Positions 34,470-44,802 are shown, counted from the first letter of the stretch. The stretch is DNA of 64,000 nt from Pseudoneurospora amorphoporcata (GCA_033297205.1 MU859098.1:124001-188000); one strand, 5' to 3'. The notes: generated from the letters alone by a model not told the origin. Translations and numbers: made by a program.

Positions 34470-35315
34470 ATGCCTCCCAAAGCCGCTGCTTCTGCTGAGG
34501 GCGCCACCTCTGGCCCTGTCATCAATGGCCAGACTCTCACTTCGAAGGAGCTCCAGGTCGTCTGCGCCGTCTTGCAGAACTTGACCACCAAGATTGACGT
34601 TAATTGGGACGAGGTCGCGAAGTCCCTTGGCCAACAGAATGCAAAGAGCGCCAGAGAGTCCTGGCGCGTGTTGCGCAAGAAGTGCAACCTAAACCTGGAT
34701 GGTCTTCCTGATGGCGCTGCCGCTGGCGCTGTCCTTGCCAGCGCGAAGAAGGCGGTTTCTGCTGCTGCCACCGATGGCTCTGACGCCGGAGCTACCCCCG
34801 TCAAGCGTGGCCGTGGTAGACCCCCCAAGAAGGCTATGATGCTTACCCCCGGCAATGGTGGCGATGACGACGCCGCCCTCTCTACCCCCGGTACAGCTTT
34901 GGGTAACATGTCTCTCGGCGACATGACTCCCGAGACACCCTCGAAGATCGGCTCAGGAATCAAACGCAGCGCCGAGGAGGCCGACCCCGACGCCATCCTC
35001 TTCGAGGAGACTCCTGCCAAGAAGAAGCCGGCTCCTCGCAAGCATTTGACGACCAAGCAAAAGGCTGAGCTGGCGGCGAACAAGGCCGAGATGGCTGCTG
35101 CCCAGAAGGCCGAGATGACAGCTGCTGCTACCGCTCTCGCGGCTGCTTTTGAGCCTGCTTCTTCGCCTGCTGGTCCCGCCGGCGACGCCGGTGATTCCAT
35201 CCATGTTGCGACGGATGGTTTCTCTCATGTTGGGGAGGCCATCGCCGACACCCTTGCCGCAGATGCGAATGAGGCCGCTGACCTTGTCGGTGGCATCGAT
35301 CCTGGCGAGATCTAG
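34470..35315 (+). CDS. Myb/SANT-like protein with AT-hook
   Basis: A single-exon frame of 281 residues. A Myb/SANT-like domain spans about residues 23-71: LTSKELQVVCAVLQNL, KIDVNWDEVAKSLG and SARESWRVLRKKC. At 112-121 KRGRGRPPKK is a textbook AT-hook (GRGRP core) for minor-groove binding of A/T DNA. The C-terminal half is Ala/Lys-rich and shares ordered blocks (TPG..., TPSK, AEEA, TPAKKKPA, then a TTKQKAE helix) with the minus-strand paralogue at 31858. The combined domains point to a chromatin or transcription factor. Directly after the TAG stop lies GTATGT, and a plausible AG acceptor follows at about 35387, so a 3' UTR intron is likely. Confidence 0.8.
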   Translation: MPPKAAASAEGATSGPVINGQTLTSKELQVVCAVLQNLTTKIDVNWDEVAKSLGQQNAKSARESWRVLRKKCNLNLDGLPDGAAAGAVLASAKKAVSAAATDGSDAGATPVKRGRGRPPKKAMMLTPGNGGDDDAALSTPGTALGNMSLGDMTPETPSKIGSGIKRSAEEADPDAILFEETPAKKKPAPRKHLTTKQKAELAANKAEMAAAQKAEMTAAATALAAAFEPASSPAGPAGDAGDSIHVATDGFSHVGEAIADTLAADANEAADLVGGIDPGEI

Positions 35316-37292
35316 GTATGTTCCCCTTCTGGTTTCTTGTCTTCAGGCTTGGATGTTGGAACGGTTGCTGACGTCTTTATGACCAGATTCGCCTTCAACC
35401 GTGACGACCGACACACGCCGTACGGACACGACTAGCAATAAAACCCGGAAAGATCATGTCTCCCCATGGTTGTCGAACGGATTTTCCTTTGGTGTTCTCT
35501 GTTCTGGAACTTTTGGATTTCAGCTCTGGTGACACTTTCTGGTTGGAGTCAGGTTAGACTAGAATTCCTGGAGTTGGTTGCGCTTCGGTTGCATACCTAC
35601 CTAGGTACGATGGTGCATTCATTGGCTCGGTGTTCTCGTTGGTCATGGCATTGCATCAGGCTCAGCGTTAGAAGATCTCTTCTTTGGCGAAAATGGATTT
35701 CTTTGCCTTCGTAGAGCACGGTAGTTGGTTCACACGCGTCATGGTTGGCATTATCTTTGTTGCTTTCCCTTGTGTCTGTTTGGCAACGGAAATGCTGGTG
35801 CTGAATGGACCTAGGTACAAGGAAAGAAATTAGAGATCTTGCTACAATGGAAAGGGTCATGGTCGTACCTAACTGCCTGTGCCAGCTATCGTGAATGCCA
35901 ATTGACGCAGTGCAATCTCCCATGTCACGAATCCAGGAAAGCTTTGGTGCCCATGAATGGGGGGCATCTTCCATCCAACTGAGGTGCCCACAGCCCCTGA
36001 ATTTGACCCACTTTTTTTTCCCTTGCAGCTTGCAGGCGGCAAAGCCGATAGACACCTGGTGGACACTCGTCAGTCATTTTGTCAGCGCACAAATTGAATG
36101 CAAAACGGCTTTGTTTCGCTAAACTTGGACGGCCGAATCCTTTTATAGTCGGTATTATTGCGTACAAAAAGTGCTTGTGCAGGATGCAATGCTCGTGGTC
36201 CAGTGCGGCGCATCTGTTGGCGAGACAGAAACTTGCAGCTGGACCTAGTAGGTAGCGGGCCCGACACTGGTCCGCAACGGGTACCATATTAATCTCGTGA
36301 GCTACGGAGTATTAAGGAACATGGAAAGTGTTGGTTGATACATCATTCATTCCATGTTAAAGATATGCTGTTTTTGTGTGACAATGGTTCGCAAGATGCC
36401 ATCGTTTGTACAATCACAAGGCAATGTTGATGACCATTACAACAAAGTACGGCGGCAGGTTTCCATCAAGCGAGTCACAACTCGTAAAAGTTACTGCAAG
36501 TTCTGAGAAAGAGGTACCAAGGGAAAAGCAAAATCGATTCGATCCTCAACACCTCACCTGTCGAGGTTCTATCAAAGCTATTCCATCCATTGATCCATGA
36601 TGCACGAGTCCTGCCATACTGCCAAGAACGAAAGAACCATCAGTCCAGATCAGAAACCAGACCGGAACAGACCAAGACTAGACCATGAACCATCATTTCC
36701 ATTTCCATAAAGAGCCAGCCAAAACACCGACGGATGCTAATACCAAATGCCCCAATACCAGACCAAGCAACAACCAAATCCCTTTCCCCCCCCCCAAACT
36801 CTCCTAACTGCCAACTCCATGCTAGAAACAAAAGCCGAAAGTAAAAGGTAAAAGTGCTCCAGAGATGTTGAAGACGTCGAGAGCCAAATAGGTAGTGAGT
36901 GAGTGATTGAATGGTATCAACCATCTAAGGCGTGTCCACCACAAATCTCCATGCCATCCAGCGAAATATGAAACAGTCCGTTAAAAGTTCAAGCCATGAT
37001 CCTGATCCATCCAGTCCATGTCCATAGAGGTATCCATGTTTATGTCATATGCAGATCCTTTTGCTAAGCGATGAAAGAGTGAGAAGATGTTCGTTCGTCC
37101 GTCCTTATGCCTATACCCATAACCTCCAGACCCATTGTCGAACTGTCGAGGCCAAACTCTCAAAGTCGAATTGAACTTGTCGAAAACGGTTCCGATGATT
37201 GTCAAGGTTGAGAAGACAGCAACGAGTAGTTCCTGGCAAGAAACCAACGAACCACCATAGCCAAGACGGAAGCGACTCATGACCCGGTGAGA
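35316..37292. other. Gene-free stretch between Myb-like genes
   Basis: About 2 kb between convergent genes. Small open frames on both strands show no family features. Nothing is called. Confidence 0.55.
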
Positions 37293-38006
37293 TTATATCT
37301 CGTTAGGGTACATGTAGTCGTCGAGACTATCAAACACAACCAGTCAGCACAGGTACTTTGATCATCCGGCATTTGAGACTCGGCAGACACTCACCCATCA
37401 TCATACTCCTCCTTGACCTTGCTGTCCGCAGCCTCGGTCTTCAACTTCTTCTCGGGAGACTCCTTGACATCATCATCGCCATCCGAGTCGATGACCAAGG
37501 GAGCAGTCTTAGCCGCAGCTTTCTTGCCACGACCGGTGCCGGGAGTCTTCTTGACGCCGCTGCCGGGGGCGGCACGCTTGCGCTTGGACGGGGTAGAGGT
37601 GGCACCGCTATCGGAACCGGCCGCCGCGGAAGATCCCTCCTTGCGACGGAGCTTCTGGAGATGCTGCCTATAACGCGAAAAAATGGTTAGCCCGGCTGTC
37701 TGATCAGAAAGTGGTTATGTAGAGCTAAGTTGAAATGAAAGGTAGGTGAAGCAAAACAAAAACGGACGAGCGCATGAAGCTATGAAGAAAAGCAGACGCG
37801 AACGAGAGGTGGCTAGTAGCAGCGTACTTCACCGCCTTGGGAGTGCAAGTGTATCCCAGAGCATGCATGCGCGCGGCAAGGCTCCTGTAGGTGTCCTCGC
37901 CGGGAAGCATCTCCTCGACGACGCAGCCGATCAGGTGCTTATCGGCGTTGTGATTCCAGGTCATTCTGGTCTCGGAAGAGATCTTTTCGGCATCGGAGTC
38001 TCCCAT
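37293..38006 (-). CDS. Myb-like protein: proximal variable exon plus constant exons
   Basis: Three exons (38006-37828, 37667-37395, 37326-37293) give 161 residues. Exon 1 encodes an N-terminal tail and most of a Myb/SANT-like domain: MTWNHNADKHLIGCVVEEML, then YRSLAARMHALGYTCTPKAV. The phase-2 donor GTACGC cuts within a Lys codon. Exon 2 supplies the end of the recognition helix, QHLQKLRRKEG, then a Ser/Thr/Lys linker with KKTPGTGRGKK, an acidic patch and VKEE, which fits a sumoylation consensus. A GTGAGT donor overlaps what would otherwise be the stop codon, and a last exon adds LDDYMYPNEI; if not spliced the protein ends at 37391. The family is the fungal Myb-like domain of the kind seen in Pfam MYB_DNA-bind_8. 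Exons 2 and 3 may also serve the three ATG-led exons upstream. Confidence 0.75.
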
Positions 38007-38223
38007 GGTGGATGAATGATGGCTGGAGAGTAGACTTGGTGGTGATTGTTGTAGGTGATGGTGGGGTGGAAGTTGGTAGGTGAGTTGCAAGAGAGAGGGA
38101 GGTGGCTCGAATCGGGAAGGGGAATTTGATGGAACCAAAAAGAGGGGCAAAGGTGAGGACTGGATGAGGTGCCCAACCGCCCACTCGAGTAGAAAACGGC
38201 GGAAAAAGCAGCAAGAAGCTTAC

Positions 38224-38417
38224 AGGACCGCAGTCTGAGAGTAATGATACCCCTTCGATGCCACGCGCTTCAGAATCTTGTCCCACTGCGACTTGTTGGG
38301 AAGCGCCTCCACCATGACGGCTTGGAGCAACGTCAGATGGGCTTCGTGGTCCCACGTGGTAGGCTTGGAAGCCTTCGCGACGAAGAAAACGTCCTGGTCC
38401 TGGCCCTCATCCTCCAT
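38224..38417 (-). CDS. Variable Myb-like first exon V3
   Basis: An ATG-led exon of 64 codons plus two bases ending at a GTAAGC donor. It encodes an acidic start, then TTWDHEAHLTLLQAVMVEAL and KILKRVASKGYHYSQTAV, which aligns with exon 1 of the gene at 38006. The donor falls at the same codon and phase (2). No helix-3 exon of its own follows: the sequence before the next ATG (38006) lacks a QHxQxxR block. Spliced to 37667 it reads ...AVL-QHLQKLRR in frame. Unspliced it stops within four bases of the donor. A TATA-like TACAAATA lies at about 38541-38549. It is either an alternative first exon of the downstream gene or a truncated gene. Confidence 0.55.
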
Positions 38418-38540
38418 TTTGAAGGGCTGAGCAGATTGATTCTTTTGTGAAGCGTGAGCAGAAGGCCGAGTTTGGATGGTGCTGCGATATTGTTGCTGGT
38501 GATGTGGAAAAGTGAGAGAGCGGGGAGGGAAGTGGGAGGG

Positions 38541-38549
38541 ATATTTGTA
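38541..38549 (-). promoter_or_regulatory. TATA-like element before V3
   Basis: On the minus strand TACAAATAT lies about 125-130 bases before the V3 ATG, a spacing like that of the V1 and V2 elements. It is an imperfect match. Confidence 0.3.
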
Positions 38550-38612
38550 CTCCATGGGAAAGCAAACGGGGCGAAAGGTGGAGGAGGTCCTCTCTAGCTG
38601 GTCTCGACGTAC

Positions 38613-38770
38613 AGGAGGGCAGAGTCTGTAAAGGTATGGCCCTTGGGACTAAGAAGCCCAACAATATCCTTCATATCAGACGCCGTGGGACGGAAATGCT
38701 CAAACATCGCCAACATAATGTCCTCGTGCGTCTTTTGATCCCACCTGGTCAAGCTTCGCTGCGCAGACAT
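38613..38770 (-). CDS. Variable Myb-like first exon V2
   Basis: An ATG-led exon of 52 codons plus two bases. It encodes LTRWDQKTHEDIMLAMFEHF, then DIVGLLSPKGHTFTDSAL, matching V3 and V4 in the Trp, the H/D at +5, the central helix and the Gly-aromatic turn. It ends at a phase-2 GTACGT donor at the homologous codon. Joined to 37667 it reads ...ALL-QHLQKLRR in frame; otherwise it ends after a few residues. A TATAAA lies about 135 bases upstream (38905-38910). As with V1 and V3, no own third helix is found before the next unit. Confidence 0.55.
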
Positions 38771-38904
38771 ATTAGCTGAGTTGGAGATGGTTGGAATTGT
38801 GCTGAGGCTGGGATGATCGAGCTGTTGCAAACTGCCAAGGATGGACGGTGTAGGTTGCGGGGGAGAAGGAGGAGAGGGAAGTGGGAGAAGAAAGGGAGAT
38901 GAAA

Positions 38905-38910
38905 TTTATA
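38905..38910 (-). promoter_or_regulatory. TATA box before V2
   Basis: TATAAA on the minus strand, 135 bases before the V2 ATG at 38770. Confidence 0.5.
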
Positions 38911-39016
38911 GCACAAACAGATAGTGCCGGCTCGAGACCAGCTGTGGGGGTGGATCTGGTGCCCTCGAGTTCGCGAAAACGTGAAAAGATGCCTGCCTGC
39001 TTCGATAACCACCTAC

Positions 39017-39156
39017 CTAATAGCGTTCCACTTTATTTCGTGACCCCGATGTTCCATAAAGTCCACGATCGAGGCCTGCATCACCGGGGTAATCGGACCA
39101 GTCGCGGCCATGTACGCCTGGAACAGGTCGTCGCGGATATCCTCCCACTTGGGCAT
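39017..39156 (-). CDS. Variable Myb-like first exon V1
   Basis: An ATG-led exon of 46 codons plus two bases. It encodes MPKWEDIRDDLFQAYMAATG and QASIVDFMEHRGHEIKWNAI, a short version of the same domain. The GTAGGT donor cuts an AGN codon in phase 2. Spliced to 37667 it reads ...NAIR-QHLQKLRR. In its own frame a stop lies 33 bases before the ATG with no AG between, so this exon must start translation here and cannot be an internal exon of a longer gene. TATAAA stands about 132 bases upstream (39288-39293). Confidence 0.55.
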
Positions 39157-39287
39157 TTTGGTTGCAAAGCGAGGTCGTCGAAGTAAAGCAGGTTTTTATG
39201 GTTGGGGCGTGGGCGATGCTGACGCTTGTAGTGTTTGTGGGGAAAGGAAGAAAACTCAGAGGCAGCCAGAGGCAACAAACGAGGGGT

Positions 39288-39293
39288 TTTATA
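39288..39293 (-). promoter_or_regulatory. TATA box before V1
   Basis: TATAAA on the minus strand, about 132 bases before the V1 ATG at 39156, nearly the same spacing as for V2. Confidence 0.5.
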
Positions 39294-39332
39294 ATGAGTT
39301 TTTAAGCCCCTCGGCAAGACATGACGATCAAA

Positions 39333-39485
39333 CTATGCCATAGAAGGAGCACCAAATAGGTCCACCGCAAGTAGCTTACCGGTGCTTCCAGATGAAATTA
39401 GGCTCTCGGCGAGAGCTGTGCAGATGGCCGAGTGAGCATCATTGTTCCACTTGCCCTCCTTGGGGATCCCGTCGACGTTAGACAT
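39333..39485 (-). pseudogene. Truncated Myb-like unit V0
   Basis: An ATG-led frame of 50 codons with the start of the same domain (GKWNNDAHSAICTALAESLI). It then diverges and stops at 39333. The only good donor (GTAAGC after 39380) is phase 1, so it cannot join the constant exon at 37667 in frame. It has the spacing of the other units (329 bases before V1) and looks like a decayed fifth unit, or a short gene whose second exon I do not recognise. Confidence 0.45.
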
Positions 39486-40080
39486 GGTGGCGAGGGGTTG
39501 TTGGGCGAAGAGCGTAGAATGCGCTGCTTTCGACTGGCTTGTGAGTTCAACGTAAGCTGCAGGGGATTTGACGGCTAGAGGAAGGCAATATAGTTGAAGT
39601 TGATCTCGGGGTGATGGGGAGAGCTTGAGGTTATGGTCACGTTTCATACGCGAAAGAAGGGGGAAAGAAATTTTCAACTCAACACGAACACTGATATCAC
39701 TTTTCACAACGCGTAACGAATAGGAAACGAAGATAACAGAAAGAGGTTACTTTATACCGAGATAAATATTTCAGGCCCCGAAACTCGCAGCAAAATCCCC
39801 GTAAAGCGTTGCCATGTAAGTATGCTGCTCGTAACCATACTATAAAGCAAGCCGGAGCGGCGAAATACCATGGTCGAACGTCGGAAAACGTACTCAATAC
39901 CTGCTCGAAAACTAAAACACACACCAACTGCCACCTCCTAACACGTTTGGAGGGGGAGGACCGGGACCGGGACCAGGACCAGATACCTATAGCCGAAACA
40001 CACAGAATCCCATTAAACACAACCAGAAACGCCTGTCAACCACCTTCCCTTACTGCTTCCCTGCCTTTGAACTCGGGACC
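39486..40080. other. Spacer between V0 and the next Myb-like gene
   Basis: About 600 bases without a recognised gene. A TATAAA-type sequence lies near 39754-39759 on the minus strand. Confidence 0.5.
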
Positions 40081-40448
40081 TTAAGCCTCTTCGTAGAGGC
40101 TTGAAGGAAATCTTAGCGCCGCAACGGCATAGGTAGGTAGGCGTTGGACAGAGGAGGGGGGGCAACATGAAGATCAACTCACTCTGGCGAAAAGTGGGCG
40201 GCGCCTGATGCTGGGTCGTTATGAGCAGCCAAGGCATTCATCACCGCCGCGTCGTCCAGAGGGTCCTGTTCCATCTTGCGTCGCTTGCTTTGATGCTGGT
40301 CCTCGTCGCCGTCCTCGAGGCTAGGGTCCACAGCCACATCATCGTCATTCGCCGACTGTCCGCCAGACTGAGCTTGGACACCCTGGTTGGCCGGGCCTTG
40401 GCCGCCAGCCTGGTTTCCACCTCGTCCGTTTTGCTGGGCGCGGACTTG

Positions 40449-40490
<42 letters not shown>

Positions 40491-41531
40491 ATGAGCCTGA
40501 GCCTGAAGCTGGGCCTGGACATACTGCTGCTGTGCGTGGGCTTGCTGAGCCTGGGCGTGGGCTTGCTGAGCCTGGACGTGAGCATGAGCCTGGGCCGTAG
40601 CAGGATGCATACCAGCAGGCGGGGCGGGCATGCCAGGAACAACGGGAACGGGGATCGCGGTGGTGCTCTGACCGGGGGCACCGGGGACAGCCGGGGGAGG
40701 AATCGGGGTGACACTGGGACCGGTGGTACCCGTCTCGGAGACCGAAGCCGTGCTGGCGGGAGACTGTCCCTGGGCCGTGTTTTGCTGCTTCTTAGGGCGA
40801 CCACGACCAGGTCCCGGCCTCCTCGTGATGGGATTCATAGTGGGATCCATCCTCCGGTTGGGGTCAGGGGAAGCGGTTGCAACGCCACCTTCGGTCTTGT
40901 GCTGGGCACGGCGGAGGCCTTGGAAGTGTTGTCTGCCGTGGGCATGTTAGCTCATCAACATTTGTATGTATTGGCGGCAAAGGAAGCCGGCTGAGGCATG
41001 TCATGGCCATGTTGGTTTGGTAGTCAACGGGGAACGGGATTATTGTGTCGATCCACGATATCAACCCAACAACATATAGTGTAGGGACAATGGCCTGTTG
41101 TCAACAAGAACTCGACATTGTGTATGCAGTCTTGGTGCAAACAAAACAGGTAAGCACGTTGGTGGAGATACACGAGACAACAGAGAGAGAGAGAGAGAGA
41201 GAGAGAAGACAGCAACAATGCCAGTGATCAACATGGATACAGGATATAGAGAGTGGTGATAGTCTGCAATTGATAACTTGGCACGCGAGTCAAGCTCCTT
41301 GTTGAATTGAGCTGAGACTGTTGCTATGGAGATAACACCCACAACATGAATAATAACACGACAACATCAGAGCACTTACCGGCATCCCTCGTTGGTAAAG
41401 CCATAGCCCATGGCGCGCATGGTATTGCCGATAGTAATCCATTCCGAGCCGCTGATGACCCCGATATTCTTGACATTGAGAATCGTGAAGAACAGGTCCT
41501 TGTCGGCCCGGTCGTTCCAGTTTTTGTTCAT
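40081..41531 (-). CDS. Myb-like protein with AT-hook and Gln/Ala repeat
   Basis: Three exons (41531-41380, 40932-40183, 40111-40081) give 310 residues; a start at 41615 would add 28. Exon 1 encodes MNKNWNDRADKDLFFTILN and TIGNTMRAMGYGFTNEGC, ending at a phase-2 GTAAGT donor. Exon 2 restarts with QHFQGLRRAQHK, completing the Myb/SANT-like domain, then has an AT-hook (GPGRGRPKK, about 91-99), a Pro/Thr linker, a Gln-Ala-His repeat and an acidic-basic end. As in the 37293 gene, a GTGAGT donor overlaps the apparent stop, and a 31-base last exon adds FPSSLYEEA. This three-exon architecture, with identical phases, makes it the closest relative of the array at 37.3-39.2 kb. The 447-nt intron 1 contains a (GA)n run at about 41184-41205. 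It is probably a nuclear DNA-binding protein with unknown target. Confidence 0.75.
40446..40510 (-). repeat. Coding hexanucleotide repeat (Gln-Ala)
   Basis: About ten copies of CAGGCT-type units inside exon 2 of the Myb-like gene, encoding alternating Gln-Ala. Such coding repeats change length readily. Confidence 0.85.
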
Positions 41532-43900
41532 GTCTGTTAAGGACGCGATGGTTGAGGCGCGGGCGAGGCGATCGAGTGGTAACAACTGCGACGGGCTGGA
41601 CGGGACAGCAGACATGAATGGATTTGACTGCGAGTCGATGAACGAGATAGGGTCGACGGCGAAATTGCTAAGGTCTGCTAAGGAAGGATGGCCTTTTCAG
41701 TGTGTCCTGCTCAGCTTCCCAAACCAAATCAGCCACGGCTGCAACATTCAACCGAGCCCGGCAATCCACCGACGTTATTGGTCAATGTCGTTCCCATTTT
41801 GTGGAACGGTAACGCGGATTTGGATTCTGATTGGTTGGACAGAATAAGCGCCGGGTTCGTGCATACCCAAAGACGGACGAGATCGCAAGAAGCGTTGTTG
41901 CCTCAGGCGTCCCAAGGCACTCCTGCGCGGCGTCGTGGCACGGATATTCGCACGCAAGACGGCAACACAGGCAGGACGCCGGAGAGACTCGGGAGAGCTT
42001 GGACCATTGGACAAAAAGGCAAGAACACAGGACAAGGATTGGGAAATTGTGACAGAGTGGGTCGTCTGATCAAGTGACTTGGCGCCAGCATCGCGCAGAT
42101 GCCCAGCCACAGTGTCGATTGTGAACGCGCTGTTACCACGTAATTTTCCAGGACTTCCGACGTCCCGCGACCCAAGTTCCCAAACATTTTCATCTCATTT
42201 TAGCTCCCGTCATCGCCCCCTCAATTGATGCCACCCTCTCAAACCATCCACGCTTGTTACCTGTCCGTTTCCGGCGAGAATGGGAGAAAATAGCTCATGA
42301 TGCTGGAGTCATCGGGTCTAATTCTGACGAGACCTTTTCTCTTTTGTTTACTACAAACAACTTTGTCCAGGCAACAAGACGGAAGAACAGCGGCGACGCC
42401 GGCGAGTGACGGTTGCGTTCCATGTATGTCTTCGGTGTCCTTGTAAGTTCCGGTTTCAATTCTATCTAGTACAACTCTGGTATCTTTTTACATAGTAAAG
42501 AGGGGGTAACCAGCAGGCATCTGAGCGGCAGCGGCCTCTCCAATCCTGCAGTGCCCACCATTTGATTTCCCTCCATTGATCAGCCCTTTCCCGTTCAGAG
42601 TCTCTTGATCTGGCCGGTTAACCAGTCAACTTTCTCACCAATCAAGACACAATTATTTCTCTCCGTTTTGCCCTCGTTCAACTCAAAGTCGAGTGACTCA
42701 CTTTATAGTCTCGCTGTATTACTGCCTTTTCTAACTCTTGCCGTCCCTGGATCTCATTCCCGACGTGCATGGCGTCCGTCCGCTGCAACCCCACCACACA
42801 CCACCACTTTACACGACCTGGAATGGGGAAATCGCGAAAACGAATAAAACTCGAAACGAGGCGACGCGGCGTCACCACCATGTCCCGCGTAAAGTGCTTT
42901 TTTGTCCCAGACACACCATCTCCTTGCTAGTTTTCAATTGATCCTTGTCTCCCGTTTTTTTACTTCTTTGAATGACTGTCGTACTTGATTCGCAACCATG
43001 TCGCGTCTCCCCGTTTCTCTCTATTGCCTCTTTTCCAATTCGGGAAAGTTGAAAGCAAACAACCTTTCTTCTTTGGCGGGACAACGGACGGGAGGGTGTG
43101 TGGGCTAGTGCTACCTAGTGGATGGCGATATCTTTTCTTACCTCGAACTGGCCTATGATGCTGGTGCCTCGTTCCATGTCAGGATCTGCCCTTTTCTAAC
43201 GCTGATTGCTACCCATTGAACCACCCAATGCTGCCCTTTGCAAACAGGTTTTCATGCACCACGCACCCATTCCAGCCGTTTCCCCCGAGATCTCCCTTAT
43301 CTCAATGGTTGTGGAGTGACTGGCTGTGCTCTACTCGCAGGGCAAGGGAGACTAGGAGGAGGCCATCTGCCTCGGGTTGCTGCTGATACACGACTCCGGT
43401 CCTTGCTATTGAAGCTTTACTAAGGTAGTGCCTATTCTAGTTGACACGATACGCACGTTGCCTCTCCGACAAGCTACCACTCTCGGTCCGTATTGACTTG
43501 CCTACCGTTTTGGTGAAACACACATAAACCTATCGTCTCCTCCCCTTCCCCTCCAACAGCCAGCCCTGTCTCCTAGCATCATGCTTCATCCACACCCTCA
43601 ACACCCTGTCCACTATCGCTCGAGTTACATTATCTTGACTCACGCCCCCACACTACGACAACACCCGCGCGCCGGTTACAGTGGGTAAATCTGACCGAAG
43701 CCAAGGCTGCCTTGCTGCTGAATGGTTGGGCAGGCCTCAGCGTACCTAGTGGCCAATATATATTGTGGCTGCCCCCTCCTCGCTTTTTCCCCATAGTTTC
43801 CCTTTTCTCGCCGTTGGCTGGCTTTGAAACCACCTTCCAGAAACCACAGGACGACATCCTCAGGCAATAGGAAGGGAAAGCCAGTCCGGTCATCGCCAAC
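41532..43900. other. Upstream region between divergent Myb-like genes
   Basis: About 2.4 kb without a gene I can support. It includes the 84-base in-frame extension before 41531 and a pyrimidine-rich leader before 43901. The small open frames are unremarkable. Confidence 0.5.
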
Positions 43901-44802
43901 ATGTCTGCCACCGAGAATGCCATGGCGAGGTTCCTTTTTGCTATCCTCCAGCAAAAATCTCTGAAGGATGTGAGTGGCCATTTTGCCCATCTTTGATGTC
44001 CACTATGCTGATGTCTGTCTGACCATGCTTGACTGACTTGAAATTGCCTCTATAGATCAATTGGAACGAAGTAGCCGCCAGCCCATTTCTCTTCCAAAAG
44101 ATATCGAACGGCCATGCTGCCCGCATGCGCTACTCGCGATTCCGAGCCTCCATGCTAGGCACCGAACCCCGACCGAGAAACCGTACGAATCCCGACAAGA
44201 ATCGAGTTACAAAGGCGAAGAAGGAGGAGGGAAAAAAGCCAAAGAAAAATGCAGTCAAGGTGGAGAAGGAGAAGGAAAAGGAGGAAGAGTCCAAGAGCCA
44301 ATCCTCCCAGTCGATGCCATCCCCGCCTCTCAAGGACGACCAAGACTTCATACTTCCCGAACCATCATCTCTCGACAACATGTATCCAACGCCAACCTCC
44401 GTGGCCACGCCCATGTGCGACATACATCCACGAATGCAATTGCGCCACCTCACTCCCTGCAGCGACTTGGATGCTCTGACGACTTCACCACACATTTATA
44501 CCCCGGCGGCAGTCCCGGCTTGTCCCACAGACATGCTTCTCGGCCATACGGACACTCCTTTTGATTACACCGGCTCGGCCACTACCACCACGGGGTCCTG
44601 GCAGCCCACTTTACCTGCCTACGCCGGCTACGGAATGGGATATGAGCTGGATACCTACGCCACTGCTTATGCCGTGAGCGACTCCCAGCAGAACGAACAG
44701 CATGCTGCTGAACAACTTCGAGTACACGCTGCCATGATGGAACACGAAAGTCACACCAGCATAGGGATCAAGCAGGAAGATTGGGAAGCTCAGCAGTATT
44801 AG
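43901..44802 (+). CDS. Myb/SANT-like nuclear protein
   Basis: Two exons (43901-43969, 44056-44802) with a phase-0 intron (GTGAGT, CTGAC branch, TAG) give 271 residues. The Myb/SANT-like domain lies at the N-terminus: MARFLFAILQQKSLKD across the junction to INWNEVAASPFLFQKIS and then ARMRYSRFRASML. A Lys/Glu-rich stretch follows (about 70-100, a likely nuclear localisation signal), then a Pro/Thr/Tyr-rich region resembling a transactivation domain, and at the very C-terminus GIKQEDWE, a good sumoylation consensus. The domain is closest in form to the pair at 31858 and 34470 (W-x-E-V-A core), not to the V-exon type. It is probably a transcription factor with unknown target. Confidence 0.8.
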
